From positions 3,454,496 through 3,518,495 of the forward strand of contig NZ_AP018316.1 of NCBI RefSeq assembly GCF_002368115.1: a stretch of DNA of 64,000 bases. Reading direction: 5' to 3'. Under the pieces are notes generated by a model. The model saw only the letters and a program-made list of their open reading frames with translations, was not told the origin of the DNA and did not search any database. Source of the DNA: Dolichospermum compactum NIES-806. Its GTDB lineage: Bacteria > Cyanobacteriota > Cyanobacteriia > Cyanobacteriales > Nostocaceae. Position numbers and translations under genes: made by a program. Shown here one piece after another: positions 25,678 to 34,729 of this stretch (positions are counted from its first letter, which is position 1; every line of letters starts with the position of its first letter).

Positions 25678-26664
25678 TTATTGTCTCACATGAAACTTCA
25701 AATATGTTCCTCCCAATCCTTCTACAATGATTCTTGTATTAGTTGTCATCATTTTTTGATAGGTTTCTCCGTCACTTCCTAGTTCACCTAGTCCGCCAAT
25801 ATAAAGTGGTTTTTGAGAAACTTTTACTTCCGCTGCTGTCGCTACGGGTGCGAGTAAATTGGAATTGGTATTTGTATCTGCAAAAATTGTTGGTACTTTA
25901 GCTTTTTGAATATCCTTAGCCAAATTTCTGACTTCTGTATCTGTCAATTTTCCCATATTTTTAACATTACCTAAATTGACTGAATAGGGAATATCATAAG
26001 CTTTGACATAATAAATCATTGCTGAACTTGTTGTAATTAATTTTCGATTTTTATCGGGAATACTAGCTAGTCTTACTTTAATCCAATTATTGATTTGATT
26101 GATTTCTTGGGTGATTATTTTTGTATTTTTATTATAGATATTCTTATTTTTTGGTACTAGTTTAATTAAACTACTATTAATTATCTCCACCATTTTGATA
26201 GTATTATTTGGGTTATGCCAAACATGAGGTTCAACAATTTGTTTACCGTTTTTTCTAATTTTAATTAAATTTACACCGATAGTTTTAGCAACGGCAATTT
26301 TTGATTTAGGCTTTTTAATCTCTTCAATAATTTTAATTAAACCTGGTTCAAAATTATAACCATGATATAACACTAAACTAGCATTTTTAATAGCTTGATT
26401 ATCTTCTGGCATGGGTTTATAATTTATAGGATTCATACCAGGAGGAATTAAACAAATCAGATTAATTGTATCTCCAGCAACTTGTTTTGTTAAATCGCAA
26501 ATTACGCTATTAGTTGCTACAACAAAAGGCAAATTATTATTAATATTATTATTGGTGGTATTATATGGTGTACTAATAGTTTTATTTCCACATCCAAATA
26601 AACCCACCATTACGCCTAAAATGATAGTTTTCAATAAATGTGAAGATAGTCTTTTTTCTAACAT
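25678..26664 (-). CDS. ZnuA/MntC-like metal-binding lipoprotein with altered ligands
   Basis: 328 residues, cluster A-I solute-binding protein fold. The lipobox GLFGC places the lipid cysteine at residue 25, so it should be membrane-tethered. Of the four metal ligands known in MntC/ZnuA-type proteins, only His147 (EPHVWHNP) is kept. The first His is Ile80 (NPINYKPMP), the Glu/His of the third site is Ser213 (TTSSAMIYY), and the Asp is Gly290 (LYIGGLGE). The alignment is by eye. No ABC transporter ATPase or permease gene is adjacent. It may bind metal differently, or have another role. Confidence 0.85.
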   Translation of the reverse strand: MLEKRLSSHLLKTIILGVMVGLFGCGNKTISTPYNTTNNNINNNLPFVVATNSVICDLTKQVAGDTINLICLIPPGMNPINYKPMPEDNQAIKNASLVLYHGYNFEPGLIKIIEEIKKPKSKIAVAKTIGVNLIKIRKNGKQIVEPHVWHNPNNTIKMVEIINSSLIKLVPKNKNIYNKNTKIITQEINQINNWIKVRLASIPDKNRKLITTSSAMIYYVKAYDIPYSVNLGNVKNMGKLTDTEVRNLAKDIQKAKVPTIFADTNTNSNLLAPVATAAEVKVSQKPLYIGGLGELGSDGETYQKMMTTNTRIIVEGLGGTYLKFHVRQ

Positions 26665-26935
26665 GATTTATTTTAATTGATGAATATATTAACAACTCCA
26701 GAATTTGAACCTTCTAATTTTAATAATTATAGCAGTATGCAATTGAATGAGATACAGAATCTACAATAAAAGCCATACAGTAAGAGACTCTTAACTCCTG
26801 ACTCATGCTATATATAAAGTAATCATGTAAGTTGCTACCAATTACCAATTACCAGCCTCAACGAGATAATTAGCAACTTGAGTTAATAAAGACACAGATT
26901 TACTGTGTCCCTAAAACATTGATTATTCTAATTTC

Positions 26936-27208
26936 TTAAATTCCCACCGTAGGTAATTTACCTTGTAATTTTTGTAAATTAGCTTGAACACAATTAGTGC
27001 AACTACAACCAGTTTGTTCGATTACAGAATGTGTGATGTTATTGATTTGCGGTGTAACTATATCAAGATTGGCTTGAGTAGATGTCACCACAATCATTTG
27101 CACAGCAGATGTAGATTTGAATTGGGAAGCGTGTGCTGGGTTAATTACCAATAGCAGAGATGCGAAAAACAGAGGAAAAGCCAGGAAAATCAGGTTGACT
27201 ATTTTCAT
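26936..27208 (-). CDS. Small secreted protein with CSCTNC motif, function unknown
   Basis: 90 residues. A clear signal peptide (IFLAFPLFFASLLLVINPAH-AS, cut near residue 28) precedes a ~60-residue mature part. That part ends with three closely spaced cysteines (QTGCSCTNCVQANLQKL), which could bind metal or form disulfides. I do not recognise the family. It lies 43 bases downstream of the murT-like gene on the same strand and might share its transcript. Confidence 0.7.
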   Translation of the reverse strand: MKIVNLIFLAFPLFFASLLLVINPAHASQFKSTSAVQMIVVTSTQANLDIVTPQINNITHSVIEQTGCSCTNCVQANLQKLQGKLPTVGI

Positions 27209-27251
27209 AATTCACATATAAACAGTTATTGCAGTTGTTAGTTGTCAATTA

Positions 27252-28595
27252 TCAGAGAATTTTCCTACCAGTCAATACTTCTCGCACTTCCAGCATGGCT
27301 GAATAGGTGGGGAGAATGTGTAAAGTTTCATTTGCTGGTGTATGCTCTAGAGCAGTAGCGATCGCTTGCTGCAAATTTGACTCTACAATCAGATTGATGT
27401 CACTGTCCAGAGATTCCTGACTATAACGTAGACGTAAAGCCATATCATACACGCGATCGCCACTGACAATCAACGTTCCACCCCGTGCTACCAACTTTTC
27501 TGTATCCACATCCCAAATCCATGATACATCAGTACCATCAGGAGTCCTGTCATTCAACACCAATAAAGTCGTTTTATCGGTACTTTGAGTGACGACGCGG
27601 ATAGTTTCATTTGTTCCCACAGGGTTTTTCGATAATAGAATCCGCACCCGTTTACCATTAATCACTAAATCTTCTGCACGACCAAAAGCAGCGTGAAAAT
27701 TATTAATTCCATCCCTAATATTCACCTCATCAACTCCTAATGCTTGTGCTGCTGTAGCTGCTGCCAAAGTATTATATTTGTTATATAAACCCACAAGCAT
27801 TTGTGGCCATTCCTGACTTAATAAAGCAGGTTGACTTTTAGTAAAACCACAACTAGGACAAGTAAAATCTCCCAAATGGGACAAATAAACCCCTTGATAA
27901 TCTAAAGCATGACCACAGCTAGGACAATAAATAGAATCAACAGCATGAGGAATAGCTTCTAAATAATTTTCAGGCTCATTTAAACCAAAAAATAACACCT
28001 TTTGCGGTAACTGTTGACCCAAATAGGATAAAGTCGGATCATCAGCATTGGGAATAACTACTGTTGTTTCTGGTAAAGTAGCAATTACCTGAGTCCACCG
28101 CTTACTAATACTATCCACTTCCCCATATCTATCCAACTGGTCACGGAACAGATTTAAACAGAGAATAATTCGAGGTTTTAGCGGTTTTAAAACCTTGGGA
28201 ACTATATTTTCATCAACTTCCAAAATTGCATAATCTACATTCAGATTTCCCAGCAGACTAGCATTATCTATTAAAGCCGTTGCTAACCCATTTTCCAGAT
28301 TTGCACCCGTAGAATTATGGGCAATACGGAAACCATTCCGTTCTAAAATAGTGCATAACAGTAACGCCGTAGTAGTTTTCCCATTCGTCCCCGCAATGAG
28401 AATTACCCCATTTTTAACCTGCTGACTCAATAACTCCAAAATACGAGGTTCTATCCGTCGCGCAATCGAACCAGGTAAAACACTAGCTGCACCAAGACGC
28501 AATGACCGCACCAAAAACGTCACACTTTTAGCCATTGATACCGCAAAACCCAAGCGGAGTCTATCTATAACCTTTATTTTCTTACCCAGAGTCAT
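27252..28595 (-). CDS. MurT-like Mur ligase (lipid II amidation family)
   Basis: 447 residues. The Mur ligase central domain has the ATP loop AGTNGKTTT (68-76). A four-cysteine zinc ribbon is inserted (CPSCGHALDY at 224/227 and CPSCGF at 246/249). The end is a DUF1727-type C-terminal domain, the layout of MurT. MurT with the glutaminase GatD amidates D-Glu of lipid II in Gram-positives; cyanobacteria carry the same pair. No gatD lies beside it in this window, unlike the usual operon. Amidation is inferred from the family. Confidence 0.88.
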   Translation of the reverse strand: MTLGKKIKVIDRLRLGFAVSMAKSVTFLVRSLRLGAASVLPGSIARRIEPRILELLSQQVKNGVILIAGTNGKTTTALLLCTILERNGFRIAHNSTGANLENGLATALIDNASLLGNLNVDYAILEVDENIVPKVLKPLKPRIILCLNLFRDQLDRYGEVDSISKRWTQVIATLPETTVVIPNADDPTLSYLGQQLPQKVLFFGLNEPENYLEAIPHAVDSIYCPSCGHALDYQGVYLSHLGDFTCPSCGFTKSQPALLSQEWPQMLVGLYNKYNTLAAATAAQALGVDEVNIRDGINNFHAAFGRAEDLVINGKRVRILLSKNPVGTNETIRVVTQSTDKTTLLVLNDRTPDGTDVSWIWDVDTEKLVARGGTLIVSGDRVYDMALRLRYSQESLDSDINLIVESNLQQAIATALEHTPANETLHILPTYSAMLEVREVLTGRKIL

Positions 28596-29095
28596 GATTT
28601 ATAAATAACCTATAATTGCCAAAAGAATTTTAACCCGTAATCCCAATTTTATGTGAAGCTGCACAGAATCATGAAATCCATAAATCCATCCGTCTTTATT
28701 TGCGTTTATCTGCGGTCAATTACTCTGGAAATCTGATTCTATAGAGTTTCATCTTAACCTGGTATAAGTTTAACTCATAAGGCTTACACATTGACAAAGT
28801 TTCTTGAATATGCAATGTGTATTTTATCTCTTGTAGGGTGCGTCAGACCCGATAAGTTAGTAAAAAACCGATTTCCTTTATCTGACGCACCCTACTCAAT
28901 AAGTTATTTCCAAAGCCGAAAATACGGTTTTAGCTTTCTTCAGCAAGCCCTAACTAACAAATAATTTTTTCTCTGAAAACACCATGTAAAGGTTATCTTA
29001 AAAAATAGTGCGTGCGTGTGATTATTATCCAAACCAGTTAACATCAGTTCAGCACAAACTCACAAAAAATAGTAGCAAAGACAAGGTTTCTGTTA
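28596..29095. other. 500-base spacer with dispersed repeats
   Basis: 28781-28845 repeats the 18580-18643 sequence (GCTTACACATTGACAAAGTT and TCTCTTGTAGGGTGCGTC). Then come GTAGGGTGCGTCAGA and its inverse TCTGACGCACCCTAC (28834-28895), a foldback also seen at 48691-48752. TTTAGCTTTCTTCAGCAAGC (28930-28949) is an inverted match to 35811-35833. The last ~100 bases probably hold the promoter of the thioredoxin-fold gene. No gene is seen. Confidence 0.65.
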
Positions 29096-29689
29096 ATGAA
29101 TAGCATAAAGTGGCTTTTTTCACAAACTCAAATAATTACTAATTGGAAACGGTTAGTGTCGAAATGCTTATTGCTGCTTGTTTGCCTATTCGTAATTAGT
29201 ATGCAGCCAGCATTAGCAGGTATTAAAGATGACCGATATGATGGCAATATTTTTGTAATTTATGCTGGTAATGGTTCTCTCGTTCCCCCCAAAGAAACTC
29301 TAGCACAGACATTAGCAGAACATAAACCAGCAATAGTGACATTCTACACTGATGACAGTAGCGATTGCAAAAAATATGCGCCGGTTGTTTCCGAGATGCA
29401 AGCATTCTATGGTCGCGCCACAGAAATCATTCCTGTCAGCGTTGATACTCTTTTAGCGGACAATACCTATCAACCCACAGAAGCGGGATATTACTATGGA
29501 GGAAGTGTTCCTCAAGTTGTAGTTTTTGACCAGTCAGGTAAGGTAATCTTGAACAAAAAAGGTCAAGTACCTTTTGAGGAAATAGACGACAAATTGAGAG
29601 AAATATTTGACTTATTACCCCGCACTGAGTCAGTCGAGTTAAAACGACGTTCACCAAGAGAATTCAGCAGTCAGTTAGAAGACCAATAG
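29096..29689 (+). CDS. Thioredoxin-fold exported or thylakoid protein
   Basis: 197 residues. A long N-terminal signal or anchor (CLLLLVCLFVISMQPALAG, about 24-42) precedes a thioredoxin-like domain (KPAIVTFYTDDSSDCKKYAP, IIPVSVDTLL, GGSVPQVVVFDQSGKVI with the cis-proline). The usual CXXC is SSDC, so only the second cysteine remains and a normal disulfide reaction is not possible. It resembles cyanobacterial proteins annotated as a thylakoid membrane photosystem I accumulation factor; that name is recalled, not tested. Confidence 0.75.
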   Translation: MNSIKWLFSQTQIITNWKRLVSKCLLLLVCLFVISMQPALAGIKDDRYDGNIFVIYAGNGSLVPPKETLAQTLAEHKPAIVTFYTDDSSDCKKYAPVVSEMQAFYGRATEIIPVSVDTLLADNTYQPTEAGYYYGGSVPQVVVFDQSGKVILNKKGQVPFEEIDDKLREIFDLLPRTESVELKRRSPREFSSQLEDQ

Positions 29690-29713
29690 AATAGCTTAAG
29701 TCATACCCCATAC

Positions 29714-29819
29714 CTCGTTCCCAGTCTCTGACTGGGAATGCTGTCACAGAGGCTCTGCCTCTATTATTATGGAAGGCAGAGCCTTCTGAATTCATTCCCA
29801 TACAGAGTATGGGAACGAG
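29714..29819. repeat. CTCGTTCCCA-ended foldback repeat
   Basis: CTCGTTCCCA at 29714-29723 is inverted at 29810-29819. Inside, AGGCTCTGCCT and GGCAGAGCCTT pair. A partial relative (TCTCGTTCCCAGACTCCGG) is at 13601-13619. It is a non-coding small dispersed repeat between convergent genes. Confidence 0.75.
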
Positions 29820-29849
29820 AAAGGAACAAGAAAGGAGAAATACATTATT

Positions 29850-32129
29850 TCACCGAGAAAATTGCCGTTTTAAAGCTGTAAAAACTGGACAAGGGGCTGA
29901 TGTTTGTAAATTCTCCGGTTTACTCCAAGTAAAAGGTGCTTTTTGAGCCGCAGACATCCATAAGAGTCTTTTGGCTCTAGTCATGGCAACATAAAGTAAA
30001 CGATATTCTTCAGCAATTTTCAGGTATTTTGATTCTTCCCAGGCTTGGTTAATATCCGGTATGGGTTTTTTGTGAAGTCCGGCACGAATTTGGGCGCGGG
30101 CAACTTCTGATAAAGTAAAATCACCTAAAAACTGTCCTTGGGGGGGAATCCAAAAGCGTCCAGGAATTAAATTTTCATGGAGAAAAGGCAAAAATACATA
30201 ATCCCAGTCTAGCCCTTTGGCTTTGTGCATGGTGATAATTGTTAATTGTCCGGCTTTGGTATATTGTGCTTCTACATTTTCTGGTTCTACAGATTCAAAT
30301 CTTTCGGAATTGACAATTTCACTTAAAGTTGAGATCATTGCCCCCATAGAACTATTCCCAAAAATTTGCTGATTTACCCGTTCTGCAAGTTTATCCGCAG
30401 TGGCTAATTCGGCTTGATCATATTTTAAGGTTAAGGCCAAAAAAGAAATTATTTGATAAAATGGTAATTCTAAATAAGCCCTAAGTAAACTCCGACAAAG
30501 ATGAGCGGCTTTTTGGACTATTTCTGTTTGGGGTGTGGCTAAAGGACCCGGATATAGAAATTCTTCAGGTAAACTAGCTAGAGTGTTAATATCTTGGGTA
30601 GGAATTAATTGTCGTTCTACAAGGACTTCTAAGGTAGCTTTGAGATAATCGGGGGAATGGGGGCGATCGCAAAACTGCAATAATGATAGAATTTCTTGAG
30701 GAACATGAGAACGGCGTTCTTTTTCTCCTACATCATAAAGTTTTATTTTATGTTCTTTACATATTGGTTCTAAAGCCGCAGCTAACCATCGTCCTTGGCG
30801 ATTTTCTCTCACTAATATCGCTGCACAAGCTTGGGGATTTTCGGTAAATAACTCAATTACTCTTTGGGAAAGTAATTCAACTGTATGATGAATATCTCTA
30901 GGGGTATGAAGTTCTAAACCCTGTCCCACAGGTTGAGGATTGCCATTTTCTTGATTGACTGGTTGAATTTTCTGATTTCTAAATGGTGCTTGTCTATGTT
31001 GAGTTTTGGCAAAATCTTGATTATTAACCCATTCTAAAGCAAAGTTAGCTGCATCAATAATTATTTGCGTACTGCGCCCAGCTTGATCCATTTGGGCTAG
31101 TCTATCTTGAATTTGACAATCTTCGCAAAATTCCCGAAAATAAATCGGGTCAGCAGGTGTAAATGTAGAATTAATGGCTTGATTAGGATCACCAACTCTG
31201 ATTAAATTCAAAGCTGATTTATCTAATTTATCTGCATATTCTTGACTAGCGAGTATTTCTAATAAATCTGTTTGTAAAGGACTAGAATCTTGAGCTTCGT
31301 CTTCAAAAACAGCAAAAACTTTATTTTGTTCAATGCGGCAGGTGCTAGGATTTCGCAAAACTTTTAAAGCCCCTAATATCATATCATCGTAATCAATAAA
31401 GTCTTGTAACTGCATGATTTTTTGATATTGTTCATATAATCCAGCGGCTATTCTTAAAATGTCATATTTATTATGAGTTTGTTCACTCCACTTTAATAAA
31501 TCTGCTGGCGATATTCCCGAACTTTTGGCTTCATGAATCACCGTATAAGCTAAATCTGGTAATATTTCCGTTCGCAGCGCCGATTGACGACGGAGTTTTT
31601 CGGTTTCTTCTCCATCAAATTGCTTTCCTGCAAGTAAGCGTAGATAAATTTCTGGATAATTAGCAATCCATTGTTCTACTGCTGTGCGAATGAATTTATG
31701 ACTTTGATTTGGTGTGATTAAAGTCGCATTTTCTAATTGTAAACCCGATAAATGAGGATGACGACTAGCAATAATTAAAGCTAAACCATGCAAAGTATAA
31801 ACTGCAAATCCTGTTTGTGGTAAAGATAATTTTTTTAAGTTTTCCCGAATTTTAAGTTTAATATTAGCAGTGGCAGAACGGGTAAAAGTAACAACAATTA
31901 ACTGTTTATAATCCTGATTACCAGTATTTAAATAATCCTCATATTGACAAGCAATGGCGATCGCTGCTGCTGCCGCCATCCCCGTAGATTTGCCCGCCCC
32001 AGGCACAGCAGACACAGCCAATGCTCCCCCTCTCCAATCCGCCATTTGTGTTTGTCCTGGGCGAAGCTGGGCGCGAATGGTGGCGATATTCTCTGTTAAT
32101 TTAGTCAGTGGTGATTGGTCATTAGTCAT
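29850..32129 (-). CDS. UvrD/Rep-type superfamily 1 DNA helicase
   Basis: 759 residues. Motif I is SAVPGAGKSTGMAAAA (about 40-55), Ia is VVTFTRSATANIKLKI, motif II is FAVFEDEAQDSSPLQTDLLE (DEAQD, typical of UvrD/PcrA), motif III is IRVGDPNQAIN, motif V is ITMHKAKGLDWDYVFLP, and motif VI is EYRLLYVAMTRAKRLLWM. It unwinds DNA with 3' to 5' polarity by family rule; its exact repair role is unknown. It lacks the long C-terminal region of classic UvrD and is a common cyanobacterial variant. Confidence 0.93.
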   Translation of the reverse strand: MTNDQSPLTKLTENIATIRAQLRPGQTQMADWRGGALAVSAVPGAGKSTGMAAAAAIAIACQYEDYLNTGNQDYKQLIVVTFTRSATANIKLKIRENLKKLSLPQTGFAVYTLHGLALIIASRHPHLSGLQLENATLITPNQSHKFIRTAVEQWIANYPEIYLRLLAGKQFDGEETEKLRRQSALRTEILPDLAYTVIHEAKSSGISPADLLKWSEQTHNKYDILRIAAGLYEQYQKIMQLQDFIDYDDMILGALKVLRNPSTCRIEQNKVFAVFEDEAQDSSPLQTDLLEILASQEYADKLDKSALNLIRVGDPNQAINSTFTPADPIYFREFCEDCQIQDRLAQMDQAGRSTQIIIDAANFALEWVNNQDFAKTQHRQAPFRNQKIQPVNQENGNPQPVGQGLELHTPRDIHHTVELLSQRVIELFTENPQACAAILVRENRQGRWLAAALEPICKEHKIKLYDVGEKERRSHVPQEILSLLQFCDRPHSPDYLKATLEVLVERQLIPTQDINTLASLPEEFLYPGPLATPQTEIVQKAAHLCRSLLRAYLELPFYQIISFLALTLKYDQAELATADKLAERVNQQIFGNSSMGAMISTLSEIVNSERFESVEPENVEAQYTKAGQLTIITMHKAKGLDWDYVFLPFLHENLIPGRFWIPPQGQFLGDFTLSEVARAQIRAGLHKKPIPDINQAWEESKYLKIAEEYRLLYVAMTRAKRLLWMSAAQKAPFTWSKPENLQTSAPCPVFTALKRQFSR

Positions 32130-32277
32130 TAGTTTTTATACAAGCTGTGTAATTTGATTTAAGTTAATATCCTCAATTAGAGGAGTAGGTTCATTACATC
32201 ATACGGAGCGCTGGGCGATCGCTTCTCCTCCTAATTTTGCTAAACTAAAATAAACCTCACACCAGCAGGAGGACATA

Positions 32278-33021
32278 ATGACTTTTACAACTGATGTCCA
32301 GGAAGATCCAGACTTACGCCCTTACCCAGAAACCTCTCTTCCAGATCATACCCAACTACCAGAGTCGGACGGTACATTTGTGAAAAATTGGCAAGAACAT
32401 CCCCAAAGTATTCTACTAACTGATTCTATCAAACCAGTATTACAAAAACTTTATCCTGATAGTCAATATTTTATTGGACAAGATTTAGGCATTTATTGGC
32501 GTATTACTGAACCACCTGAGAAAGGTGCAGAAGCACCAGACTGGTTCTATGTTCCCAGTGTACCACCTACCTTAAATGGTAAAACCCGACGCTCCTATGT
32601 CCTTTGGCAAGAATTTATTGCTCCATCAATTGTTTTAGAATTTGTTTCGGGGAATGGTGCAGAAGAACGAGATAAAACTCCGTGGAAAGGTAAATTTTGG
32701 ATTTATGAGCAGGTAGTTCGTACTCCTTTTTACGGCATTTATGAAGTTAATAAAGCCAGTATAGAAGTTTATGAATTAATTGGTGGAAAATATCAGTTAT
32801 TGTCAGCAAATGAAAGGGGACATTATTCAATTACAACTATGGGTGTGGAGTTAGGTTTATGGCAAGGAGAATATCAGAATGCAGAATTACCCTGGTTGCG
32901 GTGGTGGGATTTGCAAGGTAATTTGTTGTTAACCGGTGAAGAAAGAGCCGAACAGGAAACACAAAGAGCAAATCGGTTGACTGCACAATTACGGGCTTTG
33001 GGAATTGAACCGGAAGCGTAA
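32278..33021 (+). CDS. Uma2 family (DUF820) putative endonuclease
   Basis: 247 residues with a PD-(D/E)XK-like core: APDWFYVPSVPP (Asp), then SIVLEFVSGNGAEERD (Glu) and the KGKFWIYEQV segment. The C-terminus is a charged helix (ERAEQETQRANRLTAQLRAL). The family is greatly expanded in cyanobacteria and its role is not settled. A strong ribosome site (CAGGAGGACATA) precedes the ATG. It is divergent from the helicase. Confidence 0.88.
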   Translation: MTFTTDVQEDPDLRPYPETSLPDHTQLPESDGTFVKNWQEHPQSILLTDSIKPVLQKLYPDSQYFIGQDLGIYWRITEPPEKGAEAPDWFYVPSVPPTLNGKTRRSYVLWQEFIAPSIVLEFVSGNGAEERDKTPWKGKFWIYEQVVRTPFYGIYEVNKASIEVYELIGGKYQLLSANERGHYSITTMGVELGLWQGEYQNAELPWLRWWDLQGNLLLTGEERAEQETQRANRLTAQLRALGIEPEA

Positions 33022-33331
33022 TATTAAATTTAGGATTTACGAGTCACGGAATAACGATAACGGGCGTTGCTGATTTCGGGTATGATTTTTATTTATTAGC
33101 GATCGCTAAACTATTACATGGCCAATACTTCAGATTATTAGATTTTTATTTTCATACCTTGATTCAGCAACGCCCGATAACGAACCACAGAGGCAGGGAG
33201 AACACGGAGAAATGAGGATTTGAGGAATATTTTGCGTAAGTCCTGAAGTTAGAAGTTAAATATGCGTAGTGATTTTATATTATATGGAAGGTCTCTACAA
33301 TCTTTACCTCCAAATGTCTATTTACTATCTA
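33022..33331. other. Spacer with an IS1-like MITE and a CAGAGGC repeat
   Basis: It contains the MITE at 33063-33174 with its target duplications, then a CCACAGAGGCAGGGAGAACA repeat (33184 on) of the type also seen at 5400 and 60362. No gene is seen. Confidence 0.75.
33063..33174. mobile_element. IS1-like MITE, copy 1 (112 bp)
   Basis: Inverted ends GGCGTTGCTGA/TCAGCAACGCC extend with gaps (GGTATGA/TCATACC). The 8-bp direct flanks CGATAACG (33055-33062 and 33175-33182) are a target duplication. The GGNNNTGCTG end and 8-bp duplication are like IS1-family elements (inference). No coding capacity. Confidence 0.88.
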
Positions 33332-34669
33332 TCAAACCGGCTTCAAAAGTTGGTGTACTATCCATCCTAAACCTAAGCCGATATTGGAAGTGCCAGCCAA
33401 AATTAGAAAAGTATGAAACTTGCTAAAGGATTTTCCTAATTTATCCATAACCATAACTACAGCCCCAGCCACAACCCAATTCCCAGCCCCAGCCAAAGCC
33501 CCAGCCCAAACCACACCGAAAGTCCCAGTCACAACCACAGCCACAACTACAACTACAGCCATAACCCAAGTTACAACTACAGCCACAGCCACATCCACAG
33601 CCATAGTCATAGCCCAAGCTACAACTACAGCCGAAAGCGAAAACGGAGCATTAACGGCAGTTAGGATGTAGCCCATTAGGGAATAAAGCAATAATAATAT
33701 AGTCAATGAAACCCAAGGAACTTTTCTAGCTGGTTTATCGCTAATAGTTTCTTTCTCTATCGTAGGTTCAGGATAAACAACTTCTTTTTTGTAAATATCC
33801 TCAACTGGAGGTGGAAATGTTACTGTTGGATTTTTTGCCTCTGTATTAAACTTGTAGCTTAATATTTCTAGCCATGACTGCATAGAATGAGGACGGTCTT
33901 TTGCCTCCAAAGCCATACCATAGAGAATTGCTCTATTTAATCCATCACTGATACTAGAAATAATCTTTTGCGGTGGAATTAGCGGCTCATTATCAAGTTT
34001 ACGAGCTAAAGAATTTGTGGGCTTTTTACCAGTTACCCCAAAATAAAAACTAGCAGCGAGACAGTAAACATCTACCCTTGGATCTCTACTTCCTTTATAT
34101 CTTTGTTCATAAGGGGCAAATCCATCATTAGCTGCCTTATCCGTCGAACTTTGAGTTGCAGGAATTATTTGTTTAGCAATACCAAAATCAATTAAAACAG
34201 CCTTACCATTACTTCGCAGCATAATGTTTCCAGGGTGGGCATCTCTGTGTACTAAACCTGCTTGATGCACTACCATTAGAGCTTGCCCTATTTGGCGAAT
34301 ATAAGTTACAATCTCTGCTGCTGGTAATGCTCCCCTACGCTTGACAGCCTGAAACAAATTTTCCCCCGGTACAAACTCCATGACTAGACAATGGGTGTTA
34401 CCTTCCTGAAATAGTTCAATTACGCCCACGATATGAGGGTGAGGCTCTTGAGATAAACGTGCTAGTGTCCGCCCTTCTGCAATAAATCTTTCTATATACT
34501 TGTCATACTCTGGATCATGGTTCAGATATTCATTAGGTGTCTTGATGACAACTGGCCGATTGAGGTTCACCTGTAATGCCTTGTAAGTAATGCCAAATCC
34601 TCCTTGTCCGAGAATCTGCTCAATTACATATTTACCACCCTGCAATTCCTGTCCTATTCCCCAGGTCAT
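33332..34669 (-). CDS. Ser/Thr protein kinase with hydrophobic repetitive C-terminus
   Basis: 445 residues. The kinase domain (about 14-270) has glycine loop LGQGGFGITY, Lys43 in VVIKTP, the loop HRDAHPGNIM (Asp143 kept; the usual Lys after it is His145) and DFG at 161-163. After a short linker, the last ~120 residues are membrane-spanning and unusually simple (VVVAVVVTWVMAVVVVVAVV, then TGTFGVVWAGALAGAGNWVV). The DNA there is built of ACAACTACAGCC-like units (33460-33640). It lies 60 bases downstream of another kinase gene on the same strand, so both may be co-transcribed. Confidence 0.88.
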   Translation of the reverse strand: MTWGIGQELQGGKYVIEQILGQGGFGITYKALQVNLNRPVVIKTPNEYLNHDPEYDKYIERFIAEGRTLARLSQEPHPHIVGVIELFQEGNTHCLVMEFVPGENLFQAVKRRGALPAAEIVTYIRQIGQALMVVHQAGLVHRDAHPGNIMLRSNGKAVLIDFGIAKQIIPATQSSTDKAANDGFAPYEQRYKGSRDPRVDVYCLAASFYFGVTGKKPTNSLARKLDNEPLIPPQKIISSISDGLNRAILYGMALEAKDRPHSMQSWLEILSYKFNTEAKNPTVTFPPPVEDIYKKEVVYPEPTIEKETISDKPARKVPWVSLTILLLLYSLMGYILTAVNAPFSLSAVVVAWAMTMAVDVAVAVVVTWVMAVVVVVAVVVTGTFGVVWAGALAGAGNWVVAGAVVMVMDKLGKSFSKFHTFLILAGTSNIGLGLGWIVHQLLKPV

Positions 34670-34729
34670 GAATACCTCTGATTTAAATATTTATTTTCAT
34701 CCCACCACCTGAGAAAAGTTTACATGATT

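Noticed and set aside
33420..33671. Thr/Ala-rich plus-strand frame opposite the kinase
   Set aside because: It is the antisense of the low-complexity kinase tail; the kinase frame has clear family motifs upstream.
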